Below, in pieces: positions 35,566 to 44,749 of a DNA stretch of 64,000 nt (positions are counted from its first letter, which is position 1; every line of letters begins with the position of its first letter). The notes beneath the pieces were generated by a model. It was not told where the DNA came from and made no database searches. It worked only from the letters and a program-made list of their open reading frames with translations. A program made the translations under genes and the position numbers. Origin of the DNA: Olsenella sp. KH3B4. GTDB lineage: Bacteria; Actinomycetota; Coriobacteriia; Coriobacteriales; Atopobiaceae. The stretch is taken from the NCBI GenBank assembly GCA_900111695.1, contig FOHD01000002.1, forward strand, positions 124,001 through 188,000. Reading direction: 5' to 3'.

Positions 35566-36867
35566 CTACGCCAGTCCGTCAATCTGCCCTATAGCCCAAA
35601 GCGGGATGTTCACGAGCCATCCCTCATCGCGGTATAGCGAGAGGGACGTGCGTACGGCACGAGACAGGCCGAACTTCTCGCATGCCACCTTGAGGCTCTT
35701 CGACTTGAGATTCTCGGCTGCCTTCACTTCTATGGGGAGCAGAGCGCCGTCTTTCTCGATGGCGAAGTCCGTCTCTGCAGTGCCATTCGACGAAGACCAG
35801 TATACGGGCGAGTGCCCATGCGCCAGCAGCTGCTGGTCTACGTACTGCTCGGTAAGCGAACCCTTGAACCCCGTGAAGAGCCTTGATCCATCGAGAACGA
35901 CTTTCTGATCCAGCCCAGCCAGTGCACCCAACAGCCCCACATCCACGCAGAAGAGCTTGAAGCTTGACACGTCTTCATAGCCCACGAGGGGATACCTCAA
36001 CGCGTCGACGCGGGGAACCTTACTCGCTACTCCGTAGTCAACCAGCCACTGAATGCACTCCTCGAAGTCGCGGGCACGCGCTCCGGGCCGCACCGTCCCG
36101 TACACGAAGCGCTTGTTCTCGTGCGCGAGCTGACCGGGGAGCGATTTCCAGACCAGACGCATCCTCTCGAGAATACGTGCTGGAGCATGTTTTGAGAAGT
36201 CCGCCTCATACCCGTCGATAATCTGCCGCTGTAGTCGCCGACACTCGACGTAATCCCGGCTCTGCACAAATGCCTGGGCAACCTCGGGCATACCGCCAAC
36301 AGCAAGGTAATCTCTCAGGCGAGAGGAAAGCACATCATGCAGGCTCTCTAGCGCCCTCAGGTCATGCGCCTCAAGCACGTCTGTAATAGGGTCTCCATTT
36401 GTTGCCCTGAGAAACTCTTCGAAAGAGAGGGGACGCAACGTGAGTTCGTCGACTTTGCCAACGGGATAGGACTCGCCAGCTCTTCTCAGTGCCAGCCCCA
36501 TGTACGAGCCCGCGGCGATTACGTGATACTCACGCGCTTGTTCGCAGAAGTACTTGAGTGAGGTCAAGGCACGAGGGGCTTCCTGAATCTCGTCAAAGGC
36601 GAGAAGGGTCGTCGAAGGTTCAATTTGGCGCCCAACTCTAAGCTCCACATCTCGAACAATGCGACGCGGATTCAAGTCACCGTCAAAGATGGTACGAGCA
36701 CCCTCATCCTGCATGAAGTCGATACGCACAACATCCTTGAACTGAGAGCGACCAAACTCATCGATGAGCCAAGTCTTGCCGGTCTGGCGAACCCCCTTTA
36801 GAACCAGGGGCTTTCGATTCTCGCGGGCCTTCCACGCAAACAAATCATTCATGAGAGTTCTTTGCAT
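35566..36867 (-). CDS. AAA ATPase with C-terminal DUF4143 nuclease-like domain
   Basis: This 433-residue protein has an N-terminal AAA_14 ATPase (Walker A LKGVRQTGKTWLI at about residues 22-34, Walker B TLLAFDEIQEA, sensor AAGSYMGLAL). Its C-terminal half is typical of DUF4143 (VYWSSSNGTAETDFAIEKDG and LLPIEVKAAENLKSKSL, a restriction-endonuclease-like D...E-x-K pattern). The cellular role of the family is not established. The start was set at the ATG behind GGGGAG; the open frame continues upstream through a 33-bp repeat array that I regard as leader, not coding. A second family member lies at 61203-62363. Confidence 0.85.
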   Translation of the reverse strand: MQRTLMNDLFAWKARENRKPLVLKGVRQTGKTWLIDEFGRSQFKDVVRIDFMQDEGARTIFDGDLNPRRIVRDVELRVGRQIEPSTTLLAFDEIQEAPRALTSLKYFCEQAREYHVIAAGSYMGLALRRAGESYPVGKVDELTLRPLSFEEFLRATNGDPITDVLEAHDLRALESLHDVLSSRLRDYLAVGGMPEVAQAFVQSRDYVECRRLQRQIIDGYEADFSKHAPARILERMRLVWKSLPGQLAHENKRFVYGTVRPGARARDFEECIQWLVDYGVASKVPRVDALRYPLVGYEDVSSFKLFCVDVGLLGALAGLDQKVVLDGSRLFTGFKGSLTEQYVDQQLLAHGHSPVYWSSSNGTAETDFAIEKDGALLPIEVKAAENLKSKSLKVACEKFGLSRAVRTSLSLYRDEGWLVNIPLWAIGQIDGLA

Positions 36868-36913
36868 TGGCTCTCCCCATTCATCGCTGGTACGGCCCAT
36901 GATACGCAACTTA

Positions 36914-37012
36914 CACGCTATTCGTTGGAAAAATGTGACTTGCTCCCACATTATTCGTTGGAAAAACGTGCGAGCACCCCACATTTTCCTAGGGAATCAC
37001 TCGCGGTCTAAG
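36914..37012. repeat. 33-bp direct repeat array in the leader of the DUF4143 ATPase gene
   Basis: Units start at 36914, 36947 and 36980. The first two share CAC(A/G)-TATTCGTTGGAAAAA-(T/C)GTG; the third is diverged (CACATTTTCCTAGGGAA). The period is exactly 33. The array begins 47 bases upstream of the chosen ATPase start. Confidence 0.85.
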
Positions 37013-37073
37013 CGCCCAAAGGATTCAATAACGGGATCGTCAGAGAGCCGAGCGTCATCTGGCACTCGTCGGG

Positions 37074-37319
37074 TGCATCGAAACGGCCTTCGTTACACTA
37101 GATAGGACACCGATTGCATCGAACTCGCCTTCGTTACATGCCAATTTGGGCAGGCTAGAAAAATCCGAAATTGATTGCATGGTTTATTATTAGCTCTACC
37201 TGCGGTTTTCTCCTTCGACCACCCCTTTGCTACTTGAGGGGTTCCCAAAAACACATGTAACGAAGGGCAGTTCGATGCACGAGGGTGCCTCGATGTGTAA
37301 CGAAGGCGAGTTCGATGCA
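37074..37319. repeat. four 25-bp repeats, two direct and two inverted
   Basis: Copies of TGCATCGAA-CTCGCC-TTCGTTACA are at 37074-37098 and 37115-37139 (plus orientation) and at 37255-37279 and 37295-37319 (minus orientation). The spacing is 41 bases within the left pair and 40 within the right pair. The pairs face each other across about 115 AT-rich bases. The stretch 36868-37467 has no supported gene; it holds these repeats, the 33-bp array and a terminator. Confidence 0.9.
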
Positions 37320-37393
37320 GCGAGTGAGCTTTGTACTCCAATTTGCGGCACGTAAGGTGGCAGCCCGGTCCAAGTAACGTGCGAGCGTAACCT

Positions 37394-37430
37394 AAAAGAG
37401 GGGGCAGGCCGCTGGCCTGCCCCCTCTTTT
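37394..37430. terminator. perfect 17-bp hairpin, malic enzyme terminator
   Basis: AAAAGAGGGGGCAGGCC (37394-37410) pairs perfectly with 37414-37430 around a 3-base loop. The A/T ends give a T tract on both strands, so it can work in both directions. Confidence 0.9.
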
Positions 37431-37467
37431 GCTCTTTTCCGGGCCTGCGCTTCGCCCTGACTCAGCG

Positions 37468-38646
37468 CTACGCCCTTGCGACCCCACTCTTGCGCGCGGC
37501 ATCGGCAACGGCTGCGGCGACGGCTGCGGCAACGCGCTTGTCGAAGGCGCCAGGAATGATGTAGTCCGCGGCACGGTGCTCGTCATCTACCAGGCCGGCG
37601 ATGGCATAGGCCGCGGCCTCCATCATGTCATCGTTGATGTCGCTCGCGCGCACGTCGAGCGCACCGCGGAAGATGCCCGGGAAGGCCAGCACGTTGTTGA
37701 TCTGGTTGGGGAAGTCCGAGCGGCCCGTCGCCGCAACGGCCGCGCCGGCGGCCAGCGCCTCGTCGGGCATGATCTCGGGCACGGGGTTTGCGCAGGCAAA
37801 GATGATGGGGTCCTTTGCCATCGAGCGCACCATGTCCTGCGAGACCAGGTTGGGCTTCGAGACGCCCACGAAGACGTCCGCACCCTTGAGGACGTCGGCG
37901 AGCGAACCCTGGGCCTTCTCGGCGTTGGTCCAAGTAGCGACCTCCTGCTTCACCGGGTTCAGGCCGTCGCGGCCCTCGTAGATGGCACCCGTGTGGTCGC
38001 AGATGATGATGTTCTTCACGCCCATGCGCTTCATGAGGCGAGCAATAGAGATGCCAGCAGCGCCCGCGCCCGAGAAGACCACCTTGACGTCGCCGAGATC
38101 GCGGCCGGTGAGTCGGCACGCGTTGATGAGCGCGGCGCAGGTCACGACAGCAGTACCGTGCTGGTCGTCGTGGAAGACGGGGATGTCGCAGGTCTCCTTG
38201 AGGCGACGCTCAATCTCGAAGCAGCGCGGCGCAGAGATGTCCTCGAGGTTCACGCCGCCAAAGCTACCGGCAAGCAGCTGCACGGTGCGCACGATCTCGT
38301 CCACGTCGTTGGAGCGGATGCACAGGGGGAAGGCGTCCACATCGGCGAAGGTCTTGAAGAGGGCGCACTTGCCCTCCATGACGGGCATGCCCGCCTCGGG
38401 ACCAATGTTGCCAAGGCCGAGAACAGCGGAGCCATCGGTCACCACGGCGACGAGGTTCCAGCGACGGGTGTACTCATACGAGAGGCTCGGGTCCTTCTGA
38501 ATCTCCAGGCACGGTACGGCGACGCCCGGCGTGTATGCCACGGCAAGCTCCTCCGGCGTGCTAATCTGGGCCCTGCTCACGACCTCGATCTTGCCGTGCC
38601 ACTCCTTGTGCGCGTCAAGTGCGTGCTGCTTAGCGTCATCGGCCAT
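37468..38646 (-). CDS. NAD(P)-dependent malic enzyme
   Basis: This 392-residue short bacterial malic enzyme catalyses malate to pyruvate plus CO2. It has the N-terminal domain with AYTPGVAVPCLEI and VAVVTDGSAVLGLGNIG, metal-binding LEDISAPRCFEIE and FHDDQHGTAVV, and an NAD-binding fold VVFSGAGAAGISIARL. The C-terminus has ANPVPEIMPDEA and SDFPNQINNVLAFPG. It lacks the phosphotransacetylase extension of MaeB. The start follows AGGAG. It probably feeds fermentative pyruvate. It ends at a strong terminator. Confidence 0.92.
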   Translation of the reverse strand: MADDAKQHALDAHKEWHGKIEVVSRAQISTPEELAVAYTPGVAVPCLEIQKDPSLSYEYTRRWNLVAVVTDGSAVLGLGNIGPEAGMPVMEGKCALFKTFADVDAFPLCIRSNDVDEIVRTVQLLAGSFGGVNLEDISAPRCFEIERRLKETCDIPVFHDDQHGTAVVTCAALINACRLTGRDLGDVKVVFSGAGAAGISIARLMKRMGVKNIIICDHTGAIYEGRDGLNPVKQEVATWTNAEKAQGSLADVLKGADVFVGVSKPNLVSQDMVRSMAKDPIIFACANPVPEIMPDEALAAGAAVAATGRSDFPNQINNVLAFPGIFRGALDVRASDINDDMMEAAAYAIAGLVDDEHRAADYIIPGAFDKRVAAAVAAAVADAARKSGVARA

Positions 38647-38772
38647 CTTGGCTCCTTCGACGAATGAGGACAACTAACACGACCTTTCTATCTTAAGCCA
38701 TCTCGCGACGCACCGACCCGACCTCTGCGGCCTATACTCCCAAGGGAAATCACTCGTTAGAGGGAGCAACGT

Positions 38773-39048
38773 ATGTCACAGAGCGTCCTCATCAAGGACA
38801 CCACGCGAGAAGAGCGCGAGGAGATCGTGCGTCGCGGACTCAACTTCTGCGGCGACGGCTCATGCGAGCAGTGCAGCGGCTGCTCGATGGGCGTGGGCTC
38901 CATCGACGCCATGTACCAGCCCTACATTGACGGCAAGCTCGAGCTTGCGGAGGTCAACATGTTGCACGCCGCCACCACCTTCACGCTGGGTGGCGGGAGA
39001 AGCGCAAGCGCCGCACCAGGAACTAGCACCGAGACGAACAAAGAGTAG
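38773..39048 (+). CDS. small Cys-rich protein of unknown function
   Basis: This 91-residue protein contains GDGSCEQCSGCSMGVGSID, with three Cys in a CxxCxxC arrangement plus a fourth Cys six residues before, a plausible metal or Fe-S site. A conserved-looking MYQPYIDGKLELAEVN helix follows. No membrane segment or signal is visible. It has GGGAG before the ATG, and the trmB gene follows ten bases later, so they are likely co-transcribed. I do not recognise a named family. Confidence 0.7.
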   Translation: MSQSVLIKDTTREEREEIVRRGLNFCGDGSCEQCSGCSMGVGSIDAMYQPYIDGKLELAEVNMLHAATTFTLGGGRSASAAPGTSTETNKE

Positions 39049-39058
39049 CCGAGGTCCC

Positions 39059-39958
39059 ATGCACGCACGCACCCCCAAGCACTTTGTCCTCGAGGAGCGC
39101 CTTGAGCGCTACGCGGACTTCATCGAGCCTGCGCCGCAGGACTACGCTGGCCGCTGGGCGGAGGCCTGCTACCCCCTGGGCGGCCCCACCACCCCAGCAG
39201 GCGCCGGTGCCCAGGCGGGCGCCGCCGCGCGCACCGGACGCTTCCGCGAGGTCCGCCTCGACCTTGGCTGCGGCAAGGGTGCCTTCACGGTGGAGGCCGC
39301 CCGCCGCGAGCCGGACGTGCTCTTCCTCGGCATGGACGGCGAGCCGCTCTGCATGGCCTACGCCGGCGGTCTCGCAGCCAAGAGCGGCCTTGAGAACGTC
39401 GTCTTTCTCGCCTGGGACGGCCACCGCGTGACCGAGGCGTTTGCCCCGGGCGAACTCTCGCGCATCTACCTCAACTTCCCCACGCCATTCCCGCGCAAGC
39501 GTCAGGCGCGCCGTCGCCTTACCGACGCCACGTGCCTCATGGAGTACCGCCGCATTCTCACGCCAAATGGCACCGTCCGCCTCAAGACGGACAGCCGGCC
39601 CCTCTACCTTTTCACGCTCGAGGAGCTTGCAGCGGCAGGCTACACGGTGCTCTGGACCAGCGAGGACGCCCGCGCGGACTTCCCCGACGACCCAACAAGC
39701 GGCTACGAGGAGCGTCTTGCCGCCAACGGCGCCAAGGTCTTCGCACTGGAAGCGACCCCGGGGCCCGCACCCGCGCACTTCTCGCCCACGCCACAGCGCG
39801 GCCTGGTGGAGTATCTCCCCCAGGATCTTGAGAAGCTGGACTACGTCCCCCTGGGCATGGAGGCCACGGTTTGGAACATGCGAAACCGCGAGGCAAAGCT
39901 CTGGGCAAAGGGCCACAAGGGCACGGGGCGTGCCGATAATAACGAGAAGACCAGCTAG
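39059..39958 (+). CDS. trmB: tRNA (guanine-N7-)-methyltransferase
   Basis: This 299-residue SAM-dependent class I methyltransferase makes m7G46 in tRNA. Motif I reads RLDLGCGKGAFTVEAARREP (about residues 66-85). The family block for RNA binding and catalysis, normally PDPWPKKRHHKRR, appears as NFPTPFPRKRQARRRLTD. VRLKTDSRPLYLF matches the later FKTDN region. An Ala/Gly-rich insert (about residues 42-60) and a C-terminal extension make it longer than usual (about 210-240). It follows the Cys-rich gene closely. Confidence 0.87.
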   Translation: MHARTPKHFVLEERLERYADFIEPAPQDYAGRWAEACYPLGGPTTPAGAGAQAGAAARTGRFREVRLDLGCGKGAFTVEAARREPDVLFLGMDGEPLCMAYAGGLAAKSGLENVVFLAWDGHRVTEAFAPGELSRIYLNFPTPFPRKRQARRRLTDATCLMEYRRILTPNGTVRLKTDSRPLYLFTLEELAAAGYTVLWTSEDARADFPDDPTSGYEERLAANGAKVFALEATPGPAPAHFSPTPQRGLVEYLPQDLEKLDYVPLGMEATVWNMRNREAKLWAKGHKGTGRADNNEKTS

Positions 39959-39967
39959 CAACAAAAT

Positions 39968-39996
39968 GCGCCGCCTTGCAACAGACAAGGCGGCGC
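39968..39996. terminator. hairpin between convergent trmB and glycerophosphodiesterase genes
   Basis: GCGCCGCCTTG (39968-39978) pairs perfectly with 39986-39996 around seven bases. Confidence 0.75.
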
Positions 39997-40023
39997 AGAT
40001 AGCAGGCGGTATTTCTCGAACCC

Positions 40024-40956
40024 CTACGCGGTGGCATCGCCGCCATGCGCCACAACGCAGGACTGCGGAGCAGGCACAAAGCCCTCGAAGATCACCGGCG
40101 CACCCTCCGACTCGGAGGCCAGCATGTCTTGCTCGCTGCGGATGGTCCACGTGACCAACTTGCCGCCAAGAACCCCACACACCAGGCGCACCGCAGGCTG
40201 CTCGCGGTCGTCAAACTTGTACGCAATAAAGTCGGGCTTGGCAGCCACATTGCCGAGAAGGGCGGTTGCCCCCACGCGCAACGGCAGCGGCAGGGCCTTG
40301 GCGCTGGCGCCGGCATCTTCGGCGAGGAAGTTCATCGAGAGCTGCCCGCGAATGACCTCGGGACGGTTGCGGCGCAGCCACACCAGCACGGCGGGGTCGA
40401 AACTCTCGATGCAGTAGCGCACGTCGAAGGTGTCCAGGCACTCCATCACGCGGCTGGTGAGGAGGTCGGCGTTCTCGCAGTAGGTCTTGATCTCAATGAT
40501 GAGAGGTGCGGGCATGGATCCCCTGCCGTCCCACTCGAAGATGCGAAGGACCTCGCCAAGCGTAGGGATGCCCTGGTCGGTCCCGTTGAGACGGTACTCC
40601 TCAAGCTGTGGACGCGTGAGCTCCTCGACGATGCCCTCTTTGCCCGTCATGCGCTTGAGGTCGGAGTCGTGAATGACAACCAGACGATCGTCCGCCGTTA
40701 GGTGCACGTCAAGCTCCACGCCAAAGCCGTACTCGCGAGCGCGCCTGAAGGCGGCCAGCGAGTTCTCCGGCGCGCCCAGGGAGTCATCGTGGAGGCCTCG
40801 GTGCGCATAGCGGTAGCGCAGGAACTCCTCCCAGCGCTCGTCGACGGTCTTGTTGCCTGCGCGAGGGGCCATGCCACACACGGTAGCAGCTCCCAGCCCC
40901 ACGACCATACCGGCTGCGAAGAGCGCCGGATGCTTGCGAATCATGCAGTTTGCCAT
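40024..40956 (-). CDS. glycerophosphodiester phosphodiesterase
   Basis: This 310-residue enzyme has an N-terminal membrane anchor or signal (about residues 8-30) and a GDPD TIM barrel. The catalytic region shows YAHRGLHDDSLGAPENSLAAF (His, Arg, Glu, Asn of the HRG...ENT motif, in pieces), GVELDVHLTADDRLVVIHD (Glu/Asp metal ligands and second His) and LIIEIKT. It hydrolyses glycerophosphodiesters to glycerol-3-phosphate and an alcohol, probably outside or at the membrane. GGAGG precedes the chosen ATG. A glycerophosphate polymer locus lies further downstream, a possible functional link. Confidence 0.88.
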   Translation of the reverse strand: MANCMIRKHPALFAAGMVVGLGAATVCGMAPRAGNKTVDERWEEFLRYRYAHRGLHDDSLGAPENSLAAFRRAREYGFGVELDVHLTADDRLVVIHDSDLKRMTGKEGIVEELTRPQLEEYRLNGTDQGIPTLGEVLRIFEWDGRGSMPAPLIIEIKTYCENADLLTSRVMECLDTFDVRYCIESFDPAVLVWLRRNRPEVIRGQLSMNFLAEDAGASAKALPLPLRVGATALLGNVAAKPDFIAYKFDDREQPAVRLVCGVLGGKLVTWTIRSEQDMLASESEGAPVIFEGFVPAPQSCVVAHGGDATA

Positions 40957-41010
40957 CGACAATCCTCCATCCAGGCGTCGACGGGACAAACTTGCCGCAC
41001 CGGCGGCGCG

Positions 41011-42342
41011 CTAGTCGACGTCGAACGACTCAAGTCCTCTCTTCTCGACCAACTTTGAGTCTCCATGGTGCACGAACAGCATTGTAATGAAGCTTGCCGC
41101 AACAAACACCGTTGCGTAGATGAAGAGCGAGCGATAGCTTACGTTATGCATGAGCCAACCCGCGGCGACGGGCGTAACCGTCTGTGCCGCCATTGAGAAG
41201 GTGTAGTAGAGGCCCGTGAACTTGCCGGTATCGGAACCCTTGCACATCTCGACCACCATGGGCAGCGAGTTCACGTTGATGCCCGCCCAACCCATGCCGA
41301 GGACGATCATCACCACGTAGAGCGCGGGCGAGAATCCCATGCCCACGAAGGTCCAGGCGGCACAGAACGCAAAGCCGCCGGCGAGAAGCACAATACCTCC
41401 CTGGATGGTGCGCTTGCGCCCCACACGGCTTGCGATGGCGCCCACGGGGATGTACGAGACGATGGCACCCACGTTGGCCACGATGAGGCAGCGGCTGGCC
41501 TCGCCCAGTGCCATACCCCACTCTGCCTGCGCATACGTTGTGAACCAGGTCTCCATGGCGTTGTAGCCAATGAACCACAGAGCAATGGACGCGAGAAGGA
41601 AGCCCAGCGAGCGCCTGACCGGCGCGGGGAGCACCTCCTTGCCCGTGGAGGCGTCCGTCTCGACGAGGTTCTCCTCGGGGTGCTTGGCCTCGTAGGCCGC
41701 GACCTCGGCCTCGAGCTTGGGCTCCTTCACGGTGAGAAACACGATGGCCACCGAAGCCACCATGATGGCCGCCACGATCACAAAGAGCGGCAGGTAGTCT
41801 ACGTGGTCGAGGCCGGCGGTGCGGCTCTTGTTGTAGAGCACGGAGGCGATTCCCAGGTAGATGATGCCGCCCACGGCGCCCATGAGGTTGATGATCGCGT
41901 TTGCGGGTGAGCGCAGCGGCTTGGGCGTGCAGTCCGGCATGAGCGCCACGGCCGGGCTGCGGTACGTGCCCATGGCGACGAGCACAAAGAGCAGCACGCC
42001 AATGAACGCTGCGAGGAGTGCACCTGAGCCGTCCGCGTAGTATGCGTTGTCAATGATAGGCAGGAAGATCATGCCCACCACGGCAAGCGCCGTGCCCACT
42101 AGGATGAAGGGCATGCGACGGCCAAGGCGGCTGTGACACCGGTCCGAGAGCGAGCCGAAGAACGGCAGGAGGAAGAGGGCGAGGACGTTGTCGGCGGCCA
42201 TTATCATGCCCGAGAACGTCTCGTCCAGATGGAACGTGTTCGTGAGCATGAGGGGGACCACGCTGTTGTACATCTGCCAAAACGCGCAGATGGAGAAGAA
42301 CGCGAAGCCTATAAGGACGGTCCTGCGCACATTGAGTTTCAC
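41011..42342 (-). CDS. major facilitator superfamily permease (SLC45-like sugar transporter)
   Basis: This 443-residue protein has twelve predicted helices and a central cytoplasmic loop (about residues 195-235). Features are the N-terminal FFSICAFWQMYNSVVPLML, the MFS loop motif GSLSDRCHSRLGRRMPFIL, and YRSPAVALMPDCTPKPLRSPANA, which is typical of the sucrose/SLC45-type MFS subgroup. Cation symport of an oligosaccharide is the likely role; substrate unknown. The start is a GTG behind GAGGAGG. It stands alone. Confidence 0.83.
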   Translation of the reverse strand: MKLNVRRTVLIGFAFFSICAFWQMYNSVVPLMLTNTFHLDETFSGMIMAADNVLALFLLPFFGSLSDRCHSRLGRRMPFILVGTALAVVGMIFLPIIDNAYYADGSGALLAAFIGVLLFVLVAMGTYRSPAVALMPDCTPKPLRSPANAIINLMGAVGGIIYLGIASVLYNKSRTAGLDHVDYLPLFVIVAAIMVASVAIVFLTVKEPKLEAEVAAYEAKHPEENLVETDASTGKEVLPAPVRRSLGFLLASIALWFIGYNAMETWFTTYAQAEWGMALGEASRCLIVANVGAIVSYIPVGAIASRVGRKRTIQGGIVLLAGGFAFCAAWTFVGMGFSPALYVVMIVLGMGWAGINVNSLPMVVEMCKGSDTGKFTGLYYTFSMAAQTVTPVAAGWLMHNVSYRSLFIYATVFVAASFITMLFVHHGDSKLVEKRGLESFDVD

Positions 42343-42606
42343 GGGGTTCCTCCTCGCGCCGGTGCTGCCATGCATCCTTGATGCTAGCCGGGGCCGTGGC
42401 TGATAGCGGCGTTGGCCGTCGGCGGTCTGGCAGGCGGCTTGGGATGCAACGGTGGAGCAGCGAGTCGGGCGAGAAGGCAGCACTGGCACGCTACCCTTAG
42501 CGCCGAATCCACCGGACGCCAGCGGGTGATACTGTAGAAGCTTGCAAACTCAGCCCTGCAGCAGAGGGACCCCACTGCGGGACTCGCAAAAGGAAGGCCA
42601 CAAACG

Positions 42607-44682
42607 ATGCCCAAAATCACACCAGGAAACAGGCTTTACCTGTACAGGCTTCTCTCGTCCACCCTTGGCACCAACCGTCAGGCGCTGCTCTCGCACGTCG
42701 AAGAGGTTCTCGAGGAGGACGGCATCGCGCCGCAGGACCTTGGGCAGAACGACGTCCAAAGTCTTATGGAGGCGCTCCCCGAGTTCGTGAGGCTCACCGT
42801 CTTCAAGAAGGGGCGCGTCTACGCGACGGTGATGCCCAACGAGGAGTACGACGGCTACCTCGAGCGCGCGGGCCAGTCTAGCTCCGACAACACAGCTGAG
42901 AAGGGCGGTAAGGGGAAGCCGTGGAAGCGTCGTAAGGGCTCGCACGACCCCAAGCCAACTAAGCCGCGTCATGTTGAGCAGTCCACGCCGGTGCCGTCGC
43001 CCGTGGTGGAGGCGGAAACCGTAGCTGAGCAGGAATCGGCACCTGAGCCCGCGCCCACACCGGCAGCCGAGCCCGAGGTTGAGGCCGAGGTCGCACCCGA
43101 GCCCGAGCCCGCACCTGCCGACGAATCATCCGATAAGGCCAATACACCGCAGGTAGAAGCCGAGGAAGCTGAGAAGCCCGAGACAACCGCCAACCCTGGC
43201 ATCAGTCTCACCATCACCTACGACCCCTACGCGGACATGGAGGCGGACCTTGCGGCGGCTGCCCAGCCGCAACCCAACGCGCCAACGCCCGCCGTGTCAC
43301 CGGCACCGGAGCCCGCCGCGACGCCCGCACCGGCACCTGCCCCGGCTCCACAGCCCCTCGCCCATCAAAACCTCCCCGAACTCTTCTCGGCAGAAGTCCA
43401 CTGCAAGGACGAGCTTCTCCGCCTGCTCTACCAGAAGCTTCCCATCGACGCCGACGTCACGCGCACGCTTGACGAGGATTGGCGCGTGGCCCGCTCGACG
43501 GGCGCCCTCTCGGGCACAAGAAGCCGCGTCACCTTCCCGCTTCGCTACCTTCACGAGGACGGCTCCGGCCCGGTCGAAGTCACGATTCGTCGCACGTCGC
43601 GGCCTTCGTCCGGCAAGCAGTGGAGCCTCGCGCTGGTGGACGGCGATGACGGGACCGGGGCGGTCCACGAGCAGGTTGGCCTCGAGGGCCTGCCGGCCGC
43701 AGACGAGGGCGCCTGGAGCGACCTTGCCGGCACTCCGCTGCAGAACGCGGGAGCCCCAACCGTAAGCCCCCTCCGCGAGTTCGCCCAGTTTGCGGTCATC
43801 GGTTCTTGGGAGCGCGTGCTGGGAACGCTTGCCACAATGGCGGCGCCGGAGCGCTGGAACTTCCCTGGCGAGGGCGTTGGCAGCCCCTCTCGCTACGGCA
43901 TCCTGCGCGAGTACCTCACCGTGACCTTCCACAGAGCCGTTGAGCAGGGACGTGTCACCATCTCGGCAGACGGCACGCTGGCAGCCTTCAACACGGGGCT
44001 GCTCACCCCCTTTGGCGAGGACGTCTACGCGATCTTCTCGCCCAACGCAGGCGACATCCCCTGGAAGCTCGACGGCTTTGCCGCCGCTGGCTCGGGCGAG
44101 CTTGGCGCCCGACTTGTGGCAACGCTCCCCGAGCTGCCGGAACCCGCGAGCTACCTCAAGCGCGTCGAGGACGTTGCCTGCCAGCCGGGACGCATGCTCA
44201 TCCTCGACACCGAGGCGCTTCTTGGGGAGAAGGTCGGCCGCCTGCCACGGGCGTTTCTCGCCGAGCAGCTGGCCGACAACCCCGAGGCATCGCGCCTGCT
44301 TCGTGGTGGCATGAACGCCGGCGATGGTCGCCTGGGACGCAATGCTTGCAGGAACCTGGCGCGCGCCATCAAGGCGGATCCCAGCCTCTATCGGCGCATG
44401 GCAAGGGCGCTCCAGGATGCAACGTCCCTCTCGCTTCACCTTGCACGGGCAAGCTATCGCATGGTGGTGCCAGCATATGATCCAGCCACCGGCACGATGC
44501 GGCTCCTACTCCCGCTCTGCCTGGTAGACGATGGTGTGGCCGATTGCGCCGTGTCGCTCGAGCTCATGCCGTCGGGCGCGTACCGCGGGGCGGCAGTCCT
44601 CTCGCTGTCTCGCGCGTATGCCTGTGCGCGCGTGGTGAGCCGTGACCAGCCCGCGTGGCTCTCCCCCGAAACCGTCCTGTAG
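42607..44682 (+). CDS. DUF3825 domain protein with Pro/Ala/Glu-rich linker
   Basis: This 691-residue protein has an N-terminal helical domain (about residues 1-80) of possible nucleic-acid-binding type and a basic stretch [11 protein letters not shown] long Pro/Ala/Glu linker (about 115-255) follows, then a second small domain (about 260-340). A C-terminal DUF3825 domain (about 395-690) shows [35 protein letters not shown] and [14 protein letters not shown] recall DUF3825 from proteins paired with RNA-binding-like modules but no function is established. No signal peptide is seen. The start is typical, with AAGGAAGG-like sequence upstream. Confidence 0.72.
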   Translation: MPKITPGNRLYLYRLLSSTLGTNRQALLSHVEEVLEEDGIAPQDLGQNDVQSLMEALPEFVRLTVFKKGRVYATVMPNEEYDGYLERAGQSSSDNTAEKGGKGKPWKRRKGSHDPKPTKPRHVEQSTPVPSPVVEAETVAEQESAPEPAPTPAAEPEVEAEVAPEPEPAPADESSDKANTPQVEAEEAEKPETTANPGISLTITYDPYADMEADLAAAAQPQPNAPTPAVSPAPEPAATPAPAPAPAPQPLAHQNLPELFSAEVHCKDELLRLLYQKLPIDADVTRTLDEDWRVARSTGALSGTRSRVTFPLRYLHEDGSGPVEVTIRRTSRPSSGKQWSLALVDGDDGTGAVHEQVGLEGLPAADEGAWSDLAGTPLQNAGAPTVSPLREFAQFAVIGSWERVLGTLATMAAPERWNFPGEGVGSPSRYGILREYLTVTFHRAVEQGRVTISADGTLAAFNTGLLTPFGEDVYAIFSPNAGDIPWKLDGFAAAGSGELGARLVATLPELPEPASYLKRVEDVACQPGRMLILDTEALLGEKVGRLPRAFLAEQLADNPEASRLLRGGMNAGDGRLGRNACRNLARAIKADPSLYRRMARALQDATSLSLHLARASYRMVVPAYDPATGTMRLLLPLCLVDDGVADCAVSLELMPSGAYRGAAVLSLSRAYACARVVSRDQPAWLSPETVL

Positions 44683-44749
44683 CCTTGGACGGCTAGACTG
44701 GAGCCACAGAGTACCGAAGGTTCGCAACGACACCCCGCTGGAGGTATGC

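Noticed and set aside
36868..36984. upstream extension of the first DUF4143 ATPase through the repeat array
   Set aside because: The frame is open, but no ribosome site precedes the upstream ATG and the extension would consist only of repeats; GGGGAG precedes the internal ATG.
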